DNA of 64,000 nucleotides, taken from positions 106,827,097-106,891,096 of the forward strand of contig CM037590.1 in NCBI GenBank assembly GCA_021018995.1, written 5' to 3'. Made by a program: the position numbers and the translations under genes. This DNA is from Chloranthus sessilifolius. Lineage: Eukaryota > Streptophyta > Magnoliopsida > Chloranthales > Chloranthaceae. Within the stretch, counting starts at the first letter, position 1. Each line of letters starts with the position of its first letter. The notes beneath the pieces are model-generated. The model made no database searches. It saw only the letters and a program-made list of their open reading frames with translations, and was not told the DNA's origin. This document shows, piece by piece, positions 10,601 to 20,960 of this stretch.

Positions 10601-10732
10601 ATTGTATATTTATAGAGCTATATCTTGCCTTATAAAATAGCCAGGATAGCTGGCTCCAATTAGGTTATTGTATATATATAGAGCTATATCTTGCCTTATA
10701 AAATAGCCAGGATAGCTAGCTCAAATTAGGTT
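10601..10732 (+). promoter_or_regulatory. Tandemly duplicated core promoter in element A's LTR
   Basis: A 66-base unit (10601-10666, then 10667-10732) is duplicated, each copy with TATAAAATAG (10631-10640 and 10697-10706). A CCAAT-type ATTGGC box lies at 10571. Transcription could start from either copy. Confidence 0.75.
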
Positions 10733-11108
10733 TTCTTTTAGGGTTAGGATTTTATTTTCTCCATTCTTTTTCCCTGTTCTTCTTGCCCTAGCACAGCCGC
10801 AATGCTGGGCTAGGTTCTATGTAATAGCTAAGCTTAATTTCATGTAATGCTATGGGTTTTGTTTTAAATAGAACATCTATTTTGGGGTTTGCACAGGCTG
10901 CTACCTTGAGGGCAAGCATTGTAAGTTTCTTTTTATTCAATGCATTATTGTTTTAAATGCTCCATTAAATTTGTATTTTACCTGTGTTTTCCACATAGAT
11001 TTTTATAGATTTGATGTTCCCATGGTTGCTTGAGCTTGTAGCCTTGCAACCATGGTGGTAGCAGGAATTTTACAGTTCTGTCTTAGCATTGAATGGGGAA
11101 GGTAGCCT

Positions 11109-11654
11109 CTAGGATAGTCTGTGACCATTTGAGTGGATAGACTATAACCTTAAGGAAGGCCTTCCTCATAGATCTAAAATAGATTCTTCTGCTCTGCACA
11201 TGAACTTGTAGCCTTGTGAGAGATGGTGCAGAGCCAAACTCTCCTCTATTTTACATCACCCTTATCAGTGGTTAGATCTGAGTTTGGTAGTGATTGTAGA
11301 TTTGTGAGTTGGGTCATTGCAGGCCTTTTGCAGCAATGACCAACTAAGCATAAGTCCTCATTCAGCCTGGGATTTCAGGTGGTTCTCACTTGAAATCCTA
11401 GATCTATTTGCCCCCATGAATGCATGAGCTTGTAGCCTTGCAAAGATAGTGTCTGCAATGATTTTCATGGTTGTTTTGATCCATTAAATGGAGGAAATCT
11501 ATTGGATAGTCTGTGACTATTTAAGTGTACAGATTATAGCCTTAAGATCAATCCTCTCTCTTGGGTTTGGTCAAATTTATGAGTTGATCAATGGGATTTG
11601 ACCATCTCTATTGGATAGTCTGTGACCATTTAAGTGGATAGATTACAGCCTTAA
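11109..11654 (+). other. Three copies of the R/U5 hairpin motif in A's LTR
   Basis: Copies at about 11109-11153, 11499-11545 and 11608-11654. The first has arms ATAGTCTGT and ATAGACTAT, which pair over all nine positions. Relative to A-in (ATGGTCTGT with ACAGATCAT), the third base pair changed from G-C to A-U on both sides, a compensatory change. The motif AGCTTGTAGCCTTG recurs between copies. Confidence 0.65.
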
Positions 11655-12419
11655 GAGCAGTCTAAATGGCATGGGTTAATTTGGATACTTATACCTTGCA
11701 CTTGTGCTTATATCCAAGTGAAGGACTGCTGCATTTCCATTTCTAGATCAGAGTTGCATCATTGATTTAACCCTAGCTGTCTACTTCTTCATCATTTTAT
11801 GTTATTTTCTCACACCACATCGATCCAATTTTCCCTTTTTTTTTTAGCTGTAGTTTATTTCTGCCTTTAGTTTTAGGTCTATTTTTGTGACACCTAGACT
11901 TCTTCTCTTTACCGTTTAGGTTAAAGTTGTCAGATCTGTAGCTAGATCTGGAGGTTACGATACGACCCTTGTGGTTTCAGATCAATACTCTCTGTGGGAC
12001 AAACTTTGTAAAACTTGCTACAACAGACCCGGATTCTTGCAGGTCTGTGAGTTTTGGTTTGTGCTTTTGTGTCTTCCATCTTTAATTTTATTTTATTTTG
12101 ATTCTTTTCCCCATCTATTTTCAAACTAATAAAATTAGCACAACCAAATAAATCCAACAGCATGTTCATTTTTTGCTCTAACATCTCCTCTAATGGCGGG
12201 GGAAAAAGAAATGAGAATCGGGTGTTACTTATGCTTTTGAAAGAGGTCAGAGATGCCTCTAGTCCTGTGATAAAATTGTTCGAATAAGAAGGTGGGTAAT
12301 AAATCTGAAGTCTTAAGGATATTCTAAGAATTGAAGACGTACGACCAATGAATGGGTCGTGATAGGCACGGGAGTGATAGATATAAGTATTGGACTGCGG
12401 GATGTGATGATCACAGGGT

Positions 12420-13540
12420 CAAGGGTAGTATTTTATAAGGTACATGGCTTTCCAAGGGCTGGAGAGTTCTTCCCCATCCTCGTTCACCAGCTTGTATGCA
12501 TTCCCAGGGTTTGCGACTGCTATAACATATGGACCCTCCCACTTTGGTTTCATTTTCCCTTTTGGATAGGCATGTTTTGAGGGCATGATTTTCTTCAAGA
12601 CTAACTCTCCAATGCCAAAAGTTCACTCGAGGACCTTCTTATCGTAGGCTCTGGCCATCCTCCTTTGGTATACTTGAGCATGATCAGCTGCCCTTAGTCA
12701 CGTCTCATCGAGTTGCTCCAGCTTGACGAGCAGAGCAATTCTCCTTGTGTCTAAGGATAGCTCATCATCAAGTTAGATCTGTAAGGATGATACTTGTATC
12801 TCGTATGATAGGACTGCCGCCATCCCGTAGGTAAGGAGGTAAGGAGTTTGCCCAGTGGCCGTGCGAATAGAAGTCCTTTAGGCCCAAAGTACCTCGGGTA
12901 ATCATTCGGGCCAGTTAGCTCCATTTCTCGTCTCCACTGTTCATTTTAAAATTTGGATCAACATTTTGTTCATAGCTTCTGCTTCTCCATTGCCTTGAGG
13001 GTAGAATGGTAATGAGTGATGTAGGTCGATGCCGAACTTCTTGCACAATTTTTTTATCTTCTCTGTAATAAATTGCGGTCTGTTGTTGGTGACAAACATC
13101 CTGGGTAATCCAAACTGGGTGATGATGTTCTGAATGATAAACTTCACGAGTGTTGAAGTAGTGATTCTGACATAGGATTCGACTTTTGCTCATTTAGTGT
13201 AGTACTCGGTTATCGTGAGGATGAAAGCATGCTTGTGAGTGTTCCCAATTGTGTCTATGAAGGGTCTGATGATGTCGAAGGTCCACATTGAGAACGACCA
13301 TGGTGGAGTTATAGGGTTCAACGCAACTAATGGAGTTTTGATAAGCACGACATGTTCTTGGCATTGCTTGCAGCATTGGACGTAGGGGTGGCAATCTCTT
13401 ATCATTGTCAGCCAAAAGTAGCCTTGTCTTACAATCATATCTGCGAGTCTTTGTCTTCCAGCATGGGCGCTGTAGGCACCGACGTGCGCTTCTCTGATAA
13501 TGTATTATCCTTCGACTGTCGTGACGCATCGTAGCAATAC
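12420..13540 (-). pseudogene. Tat-lineage integrase, degraded
   Basis: Integrase joins retroelement cDNA to host DNA. Reading leftwards, the zinc-binding region shows GYFWLTM then CCKQCQEH (about 13360-13425), the first catalytic Asp lies in FDIIRPF (about 13270), and the central core continues as IIQNIITQFGLPRMF. The second catalytic site reads TNNRPQF where functional Tat integrases have a DNG-type motif, so the catalytic Asp has become Asn. The Glu region is present (GNGEAEAMNK, near 12965). The C-terminal part reads AYDKKV and KWEGPYVI in other frames (about 12440-12680). Several frameshifts and stops are present, so it is certainly inactive. Confidence 0.8.
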
Positions 13541-14054
13541 TCCTTTAGTGGAGGCTTCCTTGTATAATATCTCGCCCAAGATGTAGAATCTGGCACATCA
13601 ACTTCTTATGGTCTTCCGTTCAATCCTCATGGCATATGGAGGGACATTTTGATGCTTCAAGAAATTCCATATGTCGAAGTACCAAGGCTGTCCGTCATCG
13701 GTTGGTGATTTCTTGAATCTGAAGGTTGTGATATTGGCTTTTATTTTGGCAGGGTTTCCAAGCGTGATTACTTCATTTCGCTCTTGTGTCCTAGGGAGGA
13801 CCGGTAGTTCTTGCTTAATTGTCTATACTACCTCGTGTGCGAGTACTGTTAGTTTTTCGATGAAAAAGGATTTTGTGCTTTGCCCGATTGGTATCTGAAT
13901 GACTGAGGCTAATGTGGTGAGAGAATCTGCGAGCTCATTTTCTAGTCTAGGGATGTGTAAAAGAAATTTTCTTGAACTTCTTTATCAGATATTGAGCCAT
14001 TTCTAGGTACGTTGTCAGTCTTCTTTCTTTAGTCTTCCATTCTCTGATGACTTG

Positions 14055-14389
14055 TTATATTATGAGCTTAGAATCGTCGATGGTGTTCAACTGCTTGATG
14101 CCCAATTGCAATGCTGCTCGTAGTCCAGCTATGAAGGCTTCATACTCCACGACGTGATTAGTGACAGGGAAATCTAGTTGAAAAAATTTGGGTATGACAA
14201 CTCCTTCTAGGCTTAGCAGGACTATTCCGATGCCTTTCCCTTTATGATTAAGAGAGTCATCGAAGTTGAGTGTCCATGAGGTCATATCGGGTTCTTCATG
14301 GTGAATTATGAGTAGGTCTTCATCGGGGAAATCTGCGTGTACGGGCTCGTCGCCAGGGAGGGGGAGATCTACAAGGTGATCCGCAATTG
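14055..14389 (-). pseudogene. Second (archaeal-type) RNase H domain of the Tat-lineage element T
   Basis: Reads TIADHLVDLPLPGDEP, then WTLNFDDSLNHKG, and NHVVEYEAFIAGLRAAL. The pattern of an Asp in the first strand and a Glu in VEYEA, plus the IADHL linker before it, is typical of the extra RNase H of Tat-lineage elements, which lies between the ordinary RNase H and integrase. The domain is open over at least 77 codons, but the flanks are disrupted. B's insertion interrupts the linker between the two RNase H domains. Confidence 0.8.
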
Positions 14390-14394
14390 TCTGT
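14390..14394 (+). other. Target site duplication of element B, left copy (TCTGT)
   Basis: TCTGT directly precedes the TGTTAAG start of B's 5' LTR and is repeated at 27429-27433 directly after the ACA end of the 3' LTR. Five bases is the usual size for Ty3/gypsy. Confidence 0.9.
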
Positions 14395-14614
14395 TGTTAA
14401 GTGGTGAAAAATGCCACTTTGCACCTTTTAACCTGACCTTTCATGGACCTATGAGCACGCTAATAAGCCTCTGTTGAGTGCATTTTGTAGATAGCAGGGA
14501 AAGCTGGTAATAATGCAGCAAACCACTTAAGAATGCCCACAAAGAAGTCATCTCTTAGCACCATGCAGACCCAGCAACAGAAGAAGGAGAAAGAAGTGAA
14601 GATAGGTCCAAAAC

Positions 14615-15180
14615 ATCCTATCGAGAGGATGTCTGAAAACTTTGATAGGAGTTGAGGATTAAAAGGAAAGAATTCGTGCACTTGGAGAAGGGTTCGATAG
14701 GATCCGAAGGCAGAAGAAGGATGAATTCATATGGATTGAGGAGTTCGATAGGATTTCAGAACCTATCGAGCAAAGAAAAGAAAGAAGAAACTATCCTATC
14801 GAAAACTTGCCTGAAGTGTCAAAGGAACCTATCGAACAGATCTGAGACCCTAGCGAAAGGACTAAAATGCTCGATTCCAACCTGTCGAAGGCACCCTGAA
14901 CCTATTGAAGGATGCATAAGCCTTTTGATAGGAATGAGAGCCAACCTATCGGGATGATGGCACATGGATCTGAACCTATTGAAAAGGACCCCTGGACCTA
15001 TCGAACTACTCAGCCGACCTATCGAATACTCCAGATATTGGGCTGAGGACCCTGAAGCTTCAAAGAAAAAACTCATCCTATCGGTACCTATCAAAGAGAC
15101 CAGGGAACCTATCGAAAGGAACTACAAGCTTACTTTTAACCTGTCGAAAGTTTCTCCAACCTGTCAAAATCGTGTGTTGA
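14615..15180 (+). repeat. Palindrome array in U3 of B's 5' LTR (CCTATCGA type)
   Basis: Irregularly spaced CCTATCGA and its complement TCGATAGG, for example near 14693, 14729, 14763, 14797, 14827, 14997, 15017 and 15109, with CCTGTCGA variants near 14881 and 15140. The same motif reappears downstream of pol at about 22525-22705. Confidence 0.75.
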
Positions 15181-15378
15181 ACTTCTCAAAAACTATGCTA
15201 TGCACACGCTGAGACTTGGTGACCTATTACATGCAAATCGAGGCACTCTAGTGCCCGACACAACATTCTAAAAGATGCCCTAGAAATCCCTAACCGACCC
15301 ACATGCTTTAACAAAACTCTAACAAACTCTGACAACCTTCTAAAAGAGATTTTTGGTGGGAAAAACAGAGAAGAAAGC

Positions 15379-15386
15379 TATATATT
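15379..15386 (+). promoter_or_regulatory. TATA-like box of B's 5' LTR
   Basis: TATATATT in the usual place, downstream of the palindrome array and about 490 bases upstream of the first R/U5 hairpin. The 3' LTR counterpart (about 26286) reads TATATT. Confidence 0.5.
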
Positions 15387-15868
15387 GAGATCCCCAATTG
15401 CCATTGGGGGAGATCAAAATTCTGAGCAATTCTCCAAAGATCAGAGCTTGCAGCGAGATTCCATTTCCCTCCTTTACCCCAAACATGGTTGGCTAAATCC
15501 CTAGGAGCAGCAAGGGGTGAGTTAGATCTGTAATTGGGTAAGGTTAAGAGTGTTGTTGGGGTTAATTGCTGCACAGACTATAGATCTGAGAGCATTCCAT
15601 TGTAAGAGTGACCTTGTTTGCAATGTAAATATTGTTTTCAATATTTTAATTAGATCTAAAGCTCTTTTTATTCCTTTTGGTGCTCGATTGGATTTCTGTA
15701 GAGGAGTTGCTTGATCAGCTCACCCATTTAACTAGTAGACCTCTTGGATATCATCTGAATTCCCTGGATCTGATATCCCTATAATTTCCTGTGTCTGTGA
15801 CCTAGAAATTATAGCATCTGTAGTGGTTTGAATTGTTCTAATTGAGGCTCTGGCTTTGTAGGAGATCT

Positions 15869-16023
15869 CTAGGATGGTCTGTGACCATTAAAGTGGACAA
15901 ATCATGACCTTAAGGCAAATCTGAGCTCAGGCCTCAATTAGATTCATCTGCTGCAATCCATGGATTCAATAAAGCCTATATGATGGTCTGTGACCATTAA
16001 AGTGGATTGATCATAGCCTTAAG
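15869..16023 (+). other. Two copies of the R/U5 hairpin motif in B's 5' LTR
   Basis: Copies at about 15869-15915 and 15976-16023, both with ATGGTCTGT arms, GACCATTAAAGTGG loops and second arms resembling ACAAATCAT or TTGATCAT. Equivalent copies in the 3' LTR start near 26773 and 26880. Confidence 0.6.
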
Positions 16024-16526
16024 GCCAGGTGGATCCTATGATTTGAAGTGGAATTTATACCCTGCAGCTGTGCTTGCGAATAGTGCCTGTGGCCAGTCGA
16101 GGGACTTGTGTGCTTTTGAACCCCTGTAATATGCTTAGCTGGACCTGATTGCAGTGAAGACAACCTCCAAGCTGTTCTTCTCCATCTTTTGAGTTTTTAA
16201 ACCATCCATCTGCAAGATCTGATGCTCCATATTCGATCTAAAATAGTCTGCATTTTAATTGTAGTTTAGTTTAAGTGACAACTCATTTCAAAACTCTCCC
16301 CTGTCTTTTAACTAAAGTAGAGATAGCTAGGGTGCCAGATCTCTTACAGATCTGGAGATTTATCATATTTCTAACCAGCCTCCCTGCGGACATTCCCTTA
16401 CCATTCTTTTAAAGCTTGCTACAACAGATCCTGAATACTTGCAGGTCTGTATGAGTATGTCTGCCTAGTTTTATTATTGATTTTAGACCCTCATTTGAGG
16501 GTAGGCAAACATTCCCAACAAGTTTT

Positions 16527-16544
16527 TGGCGCCGCTGCCGGGGA
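16527..16544 (+). other. Primer binding site of element B (tRNA-Asp)
   Basis: TGGCGCCGCTGCCGGGGA, six bases after the LTR. It differs from the perfect site of element E at one position. The same primer type is used by every Athila-like element in the window. Confidence 0.9.
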
Positions 16545-16830
16545 AGTAGTTTAGAAATTGATAGATCTAAGTTTTGATCATAGATTTGTAGTTTTTATTT
16601 GATTTTACTAACTGGATTTGTGAGTTTTACTATTTTTTCAGTATTTTTGTGTCCAGTTCACCAGATCTGAGTACAGAGTGAGAGGAGAGCTGTGCTGAAG
16701 GCAGCTCTATAGTTTACATCCCTTGTCCCCTGTTTATTTTCAGATATGTTGATTTTTAGATTAGTTAATCAATTGTGTGTTCCTATTTGTTGTGTTGAGA
16801 ATTTACCCTGCATTCAATTATGAGTGTTGT
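16545..16830 (+). other. Untranslated leader of element B
   Basis: AT-rich leader between the primer site and the gag start. No coding sequence is supported. Confidence 0.6.
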
Positions 16831-18498
16831 ATGTTTGGTAGGAGACCTCTGTAACCTCAGATTATTCCACTAAATCCAGAGGTTGAAAGATTTCTCAGAA
16901 CCAGACCAACTACATTCATAGCTGTTGAAATTGAATCTATCGAAATGGGTGAGCAGCAGCAGCCTCGAACTCTCAAGGAATTCAATGCACCAGGGGTCTA
17001 CAATTCCCCCTTCTGCATTCAGTTCCCTGCTACTCAAGGAAACTCTGAAATTAAATCTTCCATCATTCAAATGTTACCCTCATTTCATGGCCTGACCAAG
17101 GAGGATCCCTATAAGCATATAGATGAATTCTTAGGACTGTGCACCACCTTTAACATCACAGGTTTGGGGGAGGAGGCCACCAAGATGAGACTCTTTCCTT
17201 TTTCATTAAAGGACAGAGCCAGGACTTGATTATCTCTGCTTCCACCTAACAGTATTCAGTCCTGGAGTGATCTCTAATGTCAGTTTTTGGCCAAATTCTT
17301 TCCTATGTCCAAGGCCAGTCAGTTGAGGAAGGGTATCATCTCTTTTACCCAAGATCCAACTGAAGACTTTCATCAATCCTAGGAGAGATTTAAGGAACTC
17401 CTCAAAAAATGCCCCCACCATCAAATCCCTGAATGACAATTGGTTCAAAGCTTTTATCAGGGAATTGATTCGAAGAGTAGAGATATGATAGATGCCTCCA
17501 GTGGTGGCACCTACCTCCATAAAACTGCTGAGGAGGCATGGGAGCTCTTTGACATCATCAATGAGAACTCTATGTAAAGGGAAACCTTGGCAAGAGATCT
17601 AGACCCTCCTAAATTGATGAAAGAGAACACCTCAAGAGGAAAGATATATGAAGTGAGTGTGCCAAGTGAGTTGGAAAGGAAAGTGGACAACTTAACTCTG
17701 AAATTTGATAGGCTGATGGGAACAATGCAGTCACCTGTGGCTGCTAGAGTGGAGGAGGCATGTGCTATATGCCAGTCCCCTGCTCACTCCTTAGATGAAT
17801 GCCCATCAGCTGCCCAATTTCCTGATTTCATAACAGAACATGTGGCTGCAACTCAAGCTTATGGGCAGCAGCCTGCTGCTGGGTATCAATGGAGAAACCA
17901 CCCCAATCTGAGGTGGAGACAAGATGGATACCCCAGCCAGCAGCAGTAGCATCCCCTGCAGCCCATGCCCTACAGAAATGCTCAACCCTATCAAGAATAT
18001 TATGCTCCAAGGCTTCAGTATCAGAAACCGCTGACCCAACCTGTAGCTCCTCCTGTGCAGCAAGCTGCACCCACTCAAGCTGTGAGACCACCATCCTTTG
18101 AGGAACAAGTTCTATCTTCATTACAGAGCTTGAACACCTTGACCCAAACTGTGCACTCTCACAATCAGAGCATCACAAAGATAGAGGATCAACTTGGTCA
18201 GCTATCTGATGCTCTGACTAGGAGAGAAGGAGGAAGGTTACCTAGCCAACCACAGGATAATCCACGAAGACAGTTTGTAGTGGGTGAAGTTTCCTCCACC
18301 TATGAGGAAGCCAAATCTGTGACAACTTTGAGGAGTGGTAGGCTAGTGGACAATCAAGTAGGCTGTGAGCCTGTGAGAAGTCTGAAGGAAGAAAATGGAA
18401 TGAGTTTTCCAAAAATACAACAAAGGCCACCAGTGGTGGACCTGCAGGAACAACCCAGTGTCAATAAAGAGGATGATATGGATCCTAAAGAAAAATAA
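16831..18498 (+). pseudogene. gag: gag of element B (capsid and nucleocapsid), with multiple stops
   Basis: An in-frame ATG at 16831 begins MFGRRPL and hits a TAA at 16852; the conserved MGEQQ start is at 16945. Capsid-like region QMLPSFHGLTKEDPYKH, then LRLFPFSL-type text. A CCHC zinc knuckle CAICQSPAHSLDEC (CX2CX4HX4C) lies near 17760-17801. Then a Gln-rich stretch, PSFEEQVLSSLQ and a heptad-like helix, ending at the TAA at 18496-18498. Internal stops lie near 17227, 17275, 17380, 17433, 17575 and 17947. By comparison with C and E, most replace Trp or Gln codons through C-to-T or G-to-A changes. The frame is otherwise largely maintained, so this is a recently decayed gag. Confidence 0.88.
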
Positions 18499-19281
18499 AA
18501 AATCAAAAAGAAAGAAGCCCCATTGGCTAAGGCTGCAAGTGAGGGAGCACCCCCACACTTGCCATTTCCCAAGGCATTGCAAGGACCTTCCCCTTTTGAC
18601 AAAGGACAAGGTAAAATTAAGGAAATGATGGAGACCTTTAAACAAGTAAAGATCAATCTGCCTTTACTTGATGCCATTAAACAAGTCCCAGCCTATGCCA
18701 AATTCTTAAAAGACCTATGCACGCATAAAAGACAATCCAGGATACACCTATCCAAGAAAGTCTTTTCAGGAGAAAAAGTCAAGCATGTACTGTCCATTGC
18801 AACTCCTCCCAAACTTCAAGACCCTGGACTCCCCACCATCCCTTGCATCATTGGGGACCATACCATTGACAAAGCCCTATTAGATCTGGGGGCCAGTGTA
18901 AATTTACTTCCATATTCAGTATATGAGAAGCTAGGCTTAGGCAAATTAAAGCCCACACATGTTGTTATACAGTTGGCCGACAGATCTGAAAGGAAACCTA
19001 TGGGGATAACCGAGGATGTTTTGGTGGGAGTTAACAAATTCTTTTATCCTGCTGACTTTTTGGTGCTGGATATGGAACCAGGAAGGAATGCCACCTCCAT
19101 ACCTGTGATCCTAGGCAAACCCTTTTTGGCCACAGCTAACGCTTGTATTCAATGCAGGTCTGGAATAATGGAAGTGTCATTTGAAAATATGAAGGTCAAG
19201 TTGAATGTCTACAACGCAGCCAATCAACCTCATCCTGATGAGGATTATTTTTCTCTAGACATAATAGATGAGGTTGTGTAA
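18499..19281 (+). pseudogene. Protease region of element B
   Basis: Follows gag in the same frame after the TAA; open from about 18499 to the TAA at 19279-19281. A conserved stretch LPLLDAIKQVPAYAKFLK precedes the aspartic protease, whose active-site motif is DLGASVNLLP (about 18885-18914), with the Athila-type Asp-Leu-Gly in place of Asp-Ser/Thr-Gly. The flap and second half are readable (SIPVILGKPFLATANA). The protease would process the Gag-Pol precursor. The domain looks complete, but its expression depends on reading through stops on both sides. Confidence 0.85.
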
Positions 19282-19287
19282 GAAAAT

Positions 19288-20960
19288 GTGAATATGCTGT
19301 TGCATGGTAAGGAATGGTCTAATGAGTTAGCTGAAGTATGGAAGGAACTAGAGGTAGAAACGACTTTCATCTCTGAAACTGAGCATGTGCAACTTGTCTC
19401 TTCCAGAGCAGAACCAGCAAATCTCCATCCATGGAAGCCTGCTTTGCTGCCTCTTCCACCCCCTCCAAGACACCCCTATTGCCCTCCTTCATCAGCCCCC
19501 CAGAGGTGGAGTTAAAGCAACTTCCGAAAACTTTGAAATATGCCTTTTTAGGAGACAACAAATTACCTGTGATAATCTCGTCTTCCCTTACCACTGAGCA
19601 GGAAAGTGAACTACTTGGTGTGCCAAAAAGGCATAGGAAGGCAATAGGATGGACCATCGCAGACTTAGGGGGGATTAATCCTGCTGTGTACATGAATAAG
19701 ATTCATCTGGAGGAAGGTGTCAAACCTTCTCGAGAGATGCAGAGGAAACTCAACCCTCACATACAAGAAGTTGTGATGAAGGAGGTAGTCAAACTCCTTG
19801 ATGCTGGCATCATATACCCTATCTCAGATTCCCAATAGGTGGCACCTACCCAGGTAGTACCCAAGAAATCTGGTATCACAGTTGTGGAAGAAGATTCAGG
19901 AGAGCTGATTCCAACCAGACAAACCACTGGTTGGAGAGTATGCATAGATTACAGAAAGCTAAATGAAAAAACTAGCAAGGACCACTTCCCATTGCCCTTT
20001 ATAGACCAAATCTTGGACAAGTTGGCAGACAAGGCATATTATTGTTTTCTTGATGGATATTCAGGGTACAATCAGATCCCTGTCTACCCCCAAGATCAAG
20101 AAAAAACCACATTCACTTGCCCATTTGGGACCTTTGCATATAGGAGGATGCCATTTGGGCTGTGTAATGCACCTGCCACTTTCCAAAGATGCAAGTATGC
20201 CATTTTTTCTGACATGATTGACAAATTTTTGGAGATCTTCATGGATGATTTCTCCATTTATGGAGATGAATTTGGCCAATGCTTGCACCATCTCAGTTCT
20301 GTGTTGCAAAGGTGTGAGGAGACCAACCTGGTCCTAAGTTGGGAAAAGAGTCATTTTATGGTGACTCAAGGCACTGTCCTTGGACATGTGGTCTCCCACA
20401 AGGGAATAGAGGTTGATCAGTCTAAGATTGACTTAATTTCCCATCTACCCCCTCCCAAAACTCTCAAACAAGTCAGGTCTTTTCTGGGCCATGCTGGGTT
20501 TTATAGGCGATTCATTAAGGACTTCAGCAAAATCACCAAACCTCTGTGCCAACTGTTGTGCCAAGAGGTACCCTTTGAGTTCAATGATGACTGCTTGGCT
20601 GCTTTTGAGCAACTAAAAACTTGCTTGACTACAACCCCTATTCTACAAGCCCCTAATTTCTCTTTACCATTTGAGCTGATGTGTGATGTATCAGACTTTG
20701 CTATGGGGGCTGTTCTGGGATAAAGAAGAGACAAGGCACCATGTGTGGTGGCATATGCTAGTAAATCAATGGTTGATGCTCAATTGAATTACACCATGAC
20801 TGAGAAGGAGCTGTTAGCCATTGTCTTTGCTTTAGAAAAATTCAGATCTTATGTGTTGGGCTCCAAAATCACTGTGTTCACTGACCACTCAGCCTTGAAA
20901 TACCTCGTCTAAGAAGGATGCTAAAGCTAGATTAATCAGATGGATTCTCCTTTTCCAGGA
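19288..20960 (+). pseudogene. Reverse transcriptase and RNase H of element B
   Basis: A linker with a frameshift near 19440-19500 (Pro-rich, then SPPEVELKQLPKTLKYAFLG) leads into RT. Conserved blocks: AIGWTIADLGGI, VKLLDAGIIYPISDS, a TAG at 19836-19838 where Trp is expected, WRVCIDYRKLNEKT, FLDGYSGYNQI, FGTFAYRRMPFGLCNAPATF and the catalytic FMDDFSIYG (about 20239-20265). After the thumb ([18 protein letters not shown]) the RNase H begins with ELMCDVSDFAMGAVLG. A TAA replaces Gln at 20721-20723, then [18 protein letters not shown] and [10 protein letters not shown] follow, with a frameshift near 20908. Catalytic residues are present; the gene is broken by point lesions only. Confidence 0.9.

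Larger units (their letters stand above)
1..12159 (+). mobile_element. Element A: Athila-like Ty3/gypsy LTR retrotransposon, 5' truncated by the window, pol deleted
   Basis: The first 39 bases are the end of a 5' LTR, and the same sequence (two-base difference region aside) closes the 3' LTR at about 12121-12159. Between them lie a decayed primer site, the N-terminal half of gag, a nested remnant, the C-terminal part of gag, a short degenerate tract and the conserved 3' non-coding module. No RT, RNase H or integrase core is visible, so this copy is non-autonomous. It sits in the minus-strand Tat element that resumes at 12160. The expected target duplication (the 5 bases after 12159 are GCATG) cannot be checked because the left end lies outside the window. 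Confidence 0.85.
7967..12159 (+). repeat. 3' LTR of element A (about 4.2 kb)
   Basis: It follows the polypurine tract and begins near GCGTTAATCTC, aligning with the TGTTAAGTGG start of B's LTR, and ends AATCCAACA as at 30-39. At about 4.2 kb it is roughly twice the length of the other LTRs here. It contains a (TA)n tract, a palindrome array, a duplicated core promoter and three R/U5 hairpins. The first base pair is uncertain because TG appears changed or shifted by two bases. Confidence 0.8.
12160..14394 (-). mobile_element. Host element T, part 1: Tat-lineage Ty3/gypsy fragment (second RNase H and integrase)
   Basis: Minus-strand pol remnants: the second (archaeal-type) RNase H at the right and integrase at the left, the domain order expected on this strand. 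A is inserted at its left edge and B at its right edge. The frame running out at 14390 continues at 27434, so both pieces are one element. Confidence 0.8.
14395..16520 (+). repeat. 5' LTR of element B (2126 bp)
   Basis: Starts TGTTAAGTGG and ends CATTCCCAACA. It contains the palindrome array, a TATA-like box, two R/U5 hairpins and the conserved GCTTGCTACAACAGATC block near the end. The 3' LTR differs mainly by a 199-base tandem duplication. Confidence 0.93.

Noticed and set aside
12160-12164. GCATG after A as proof of its target duplication
   Set aside because: The partner copy would be left of the window. A similar CATGT lies before C (27623), but five bases match by chance too easily to link the two.
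14652-15212. Open frames in U3 of B (and the same at 25383-25714 and 25842-26072)
   Set aside because: They fall within the palindrome array of the LTR. Their residues come from repeated CCTATCGA units, and frames differ between the two LTRs.
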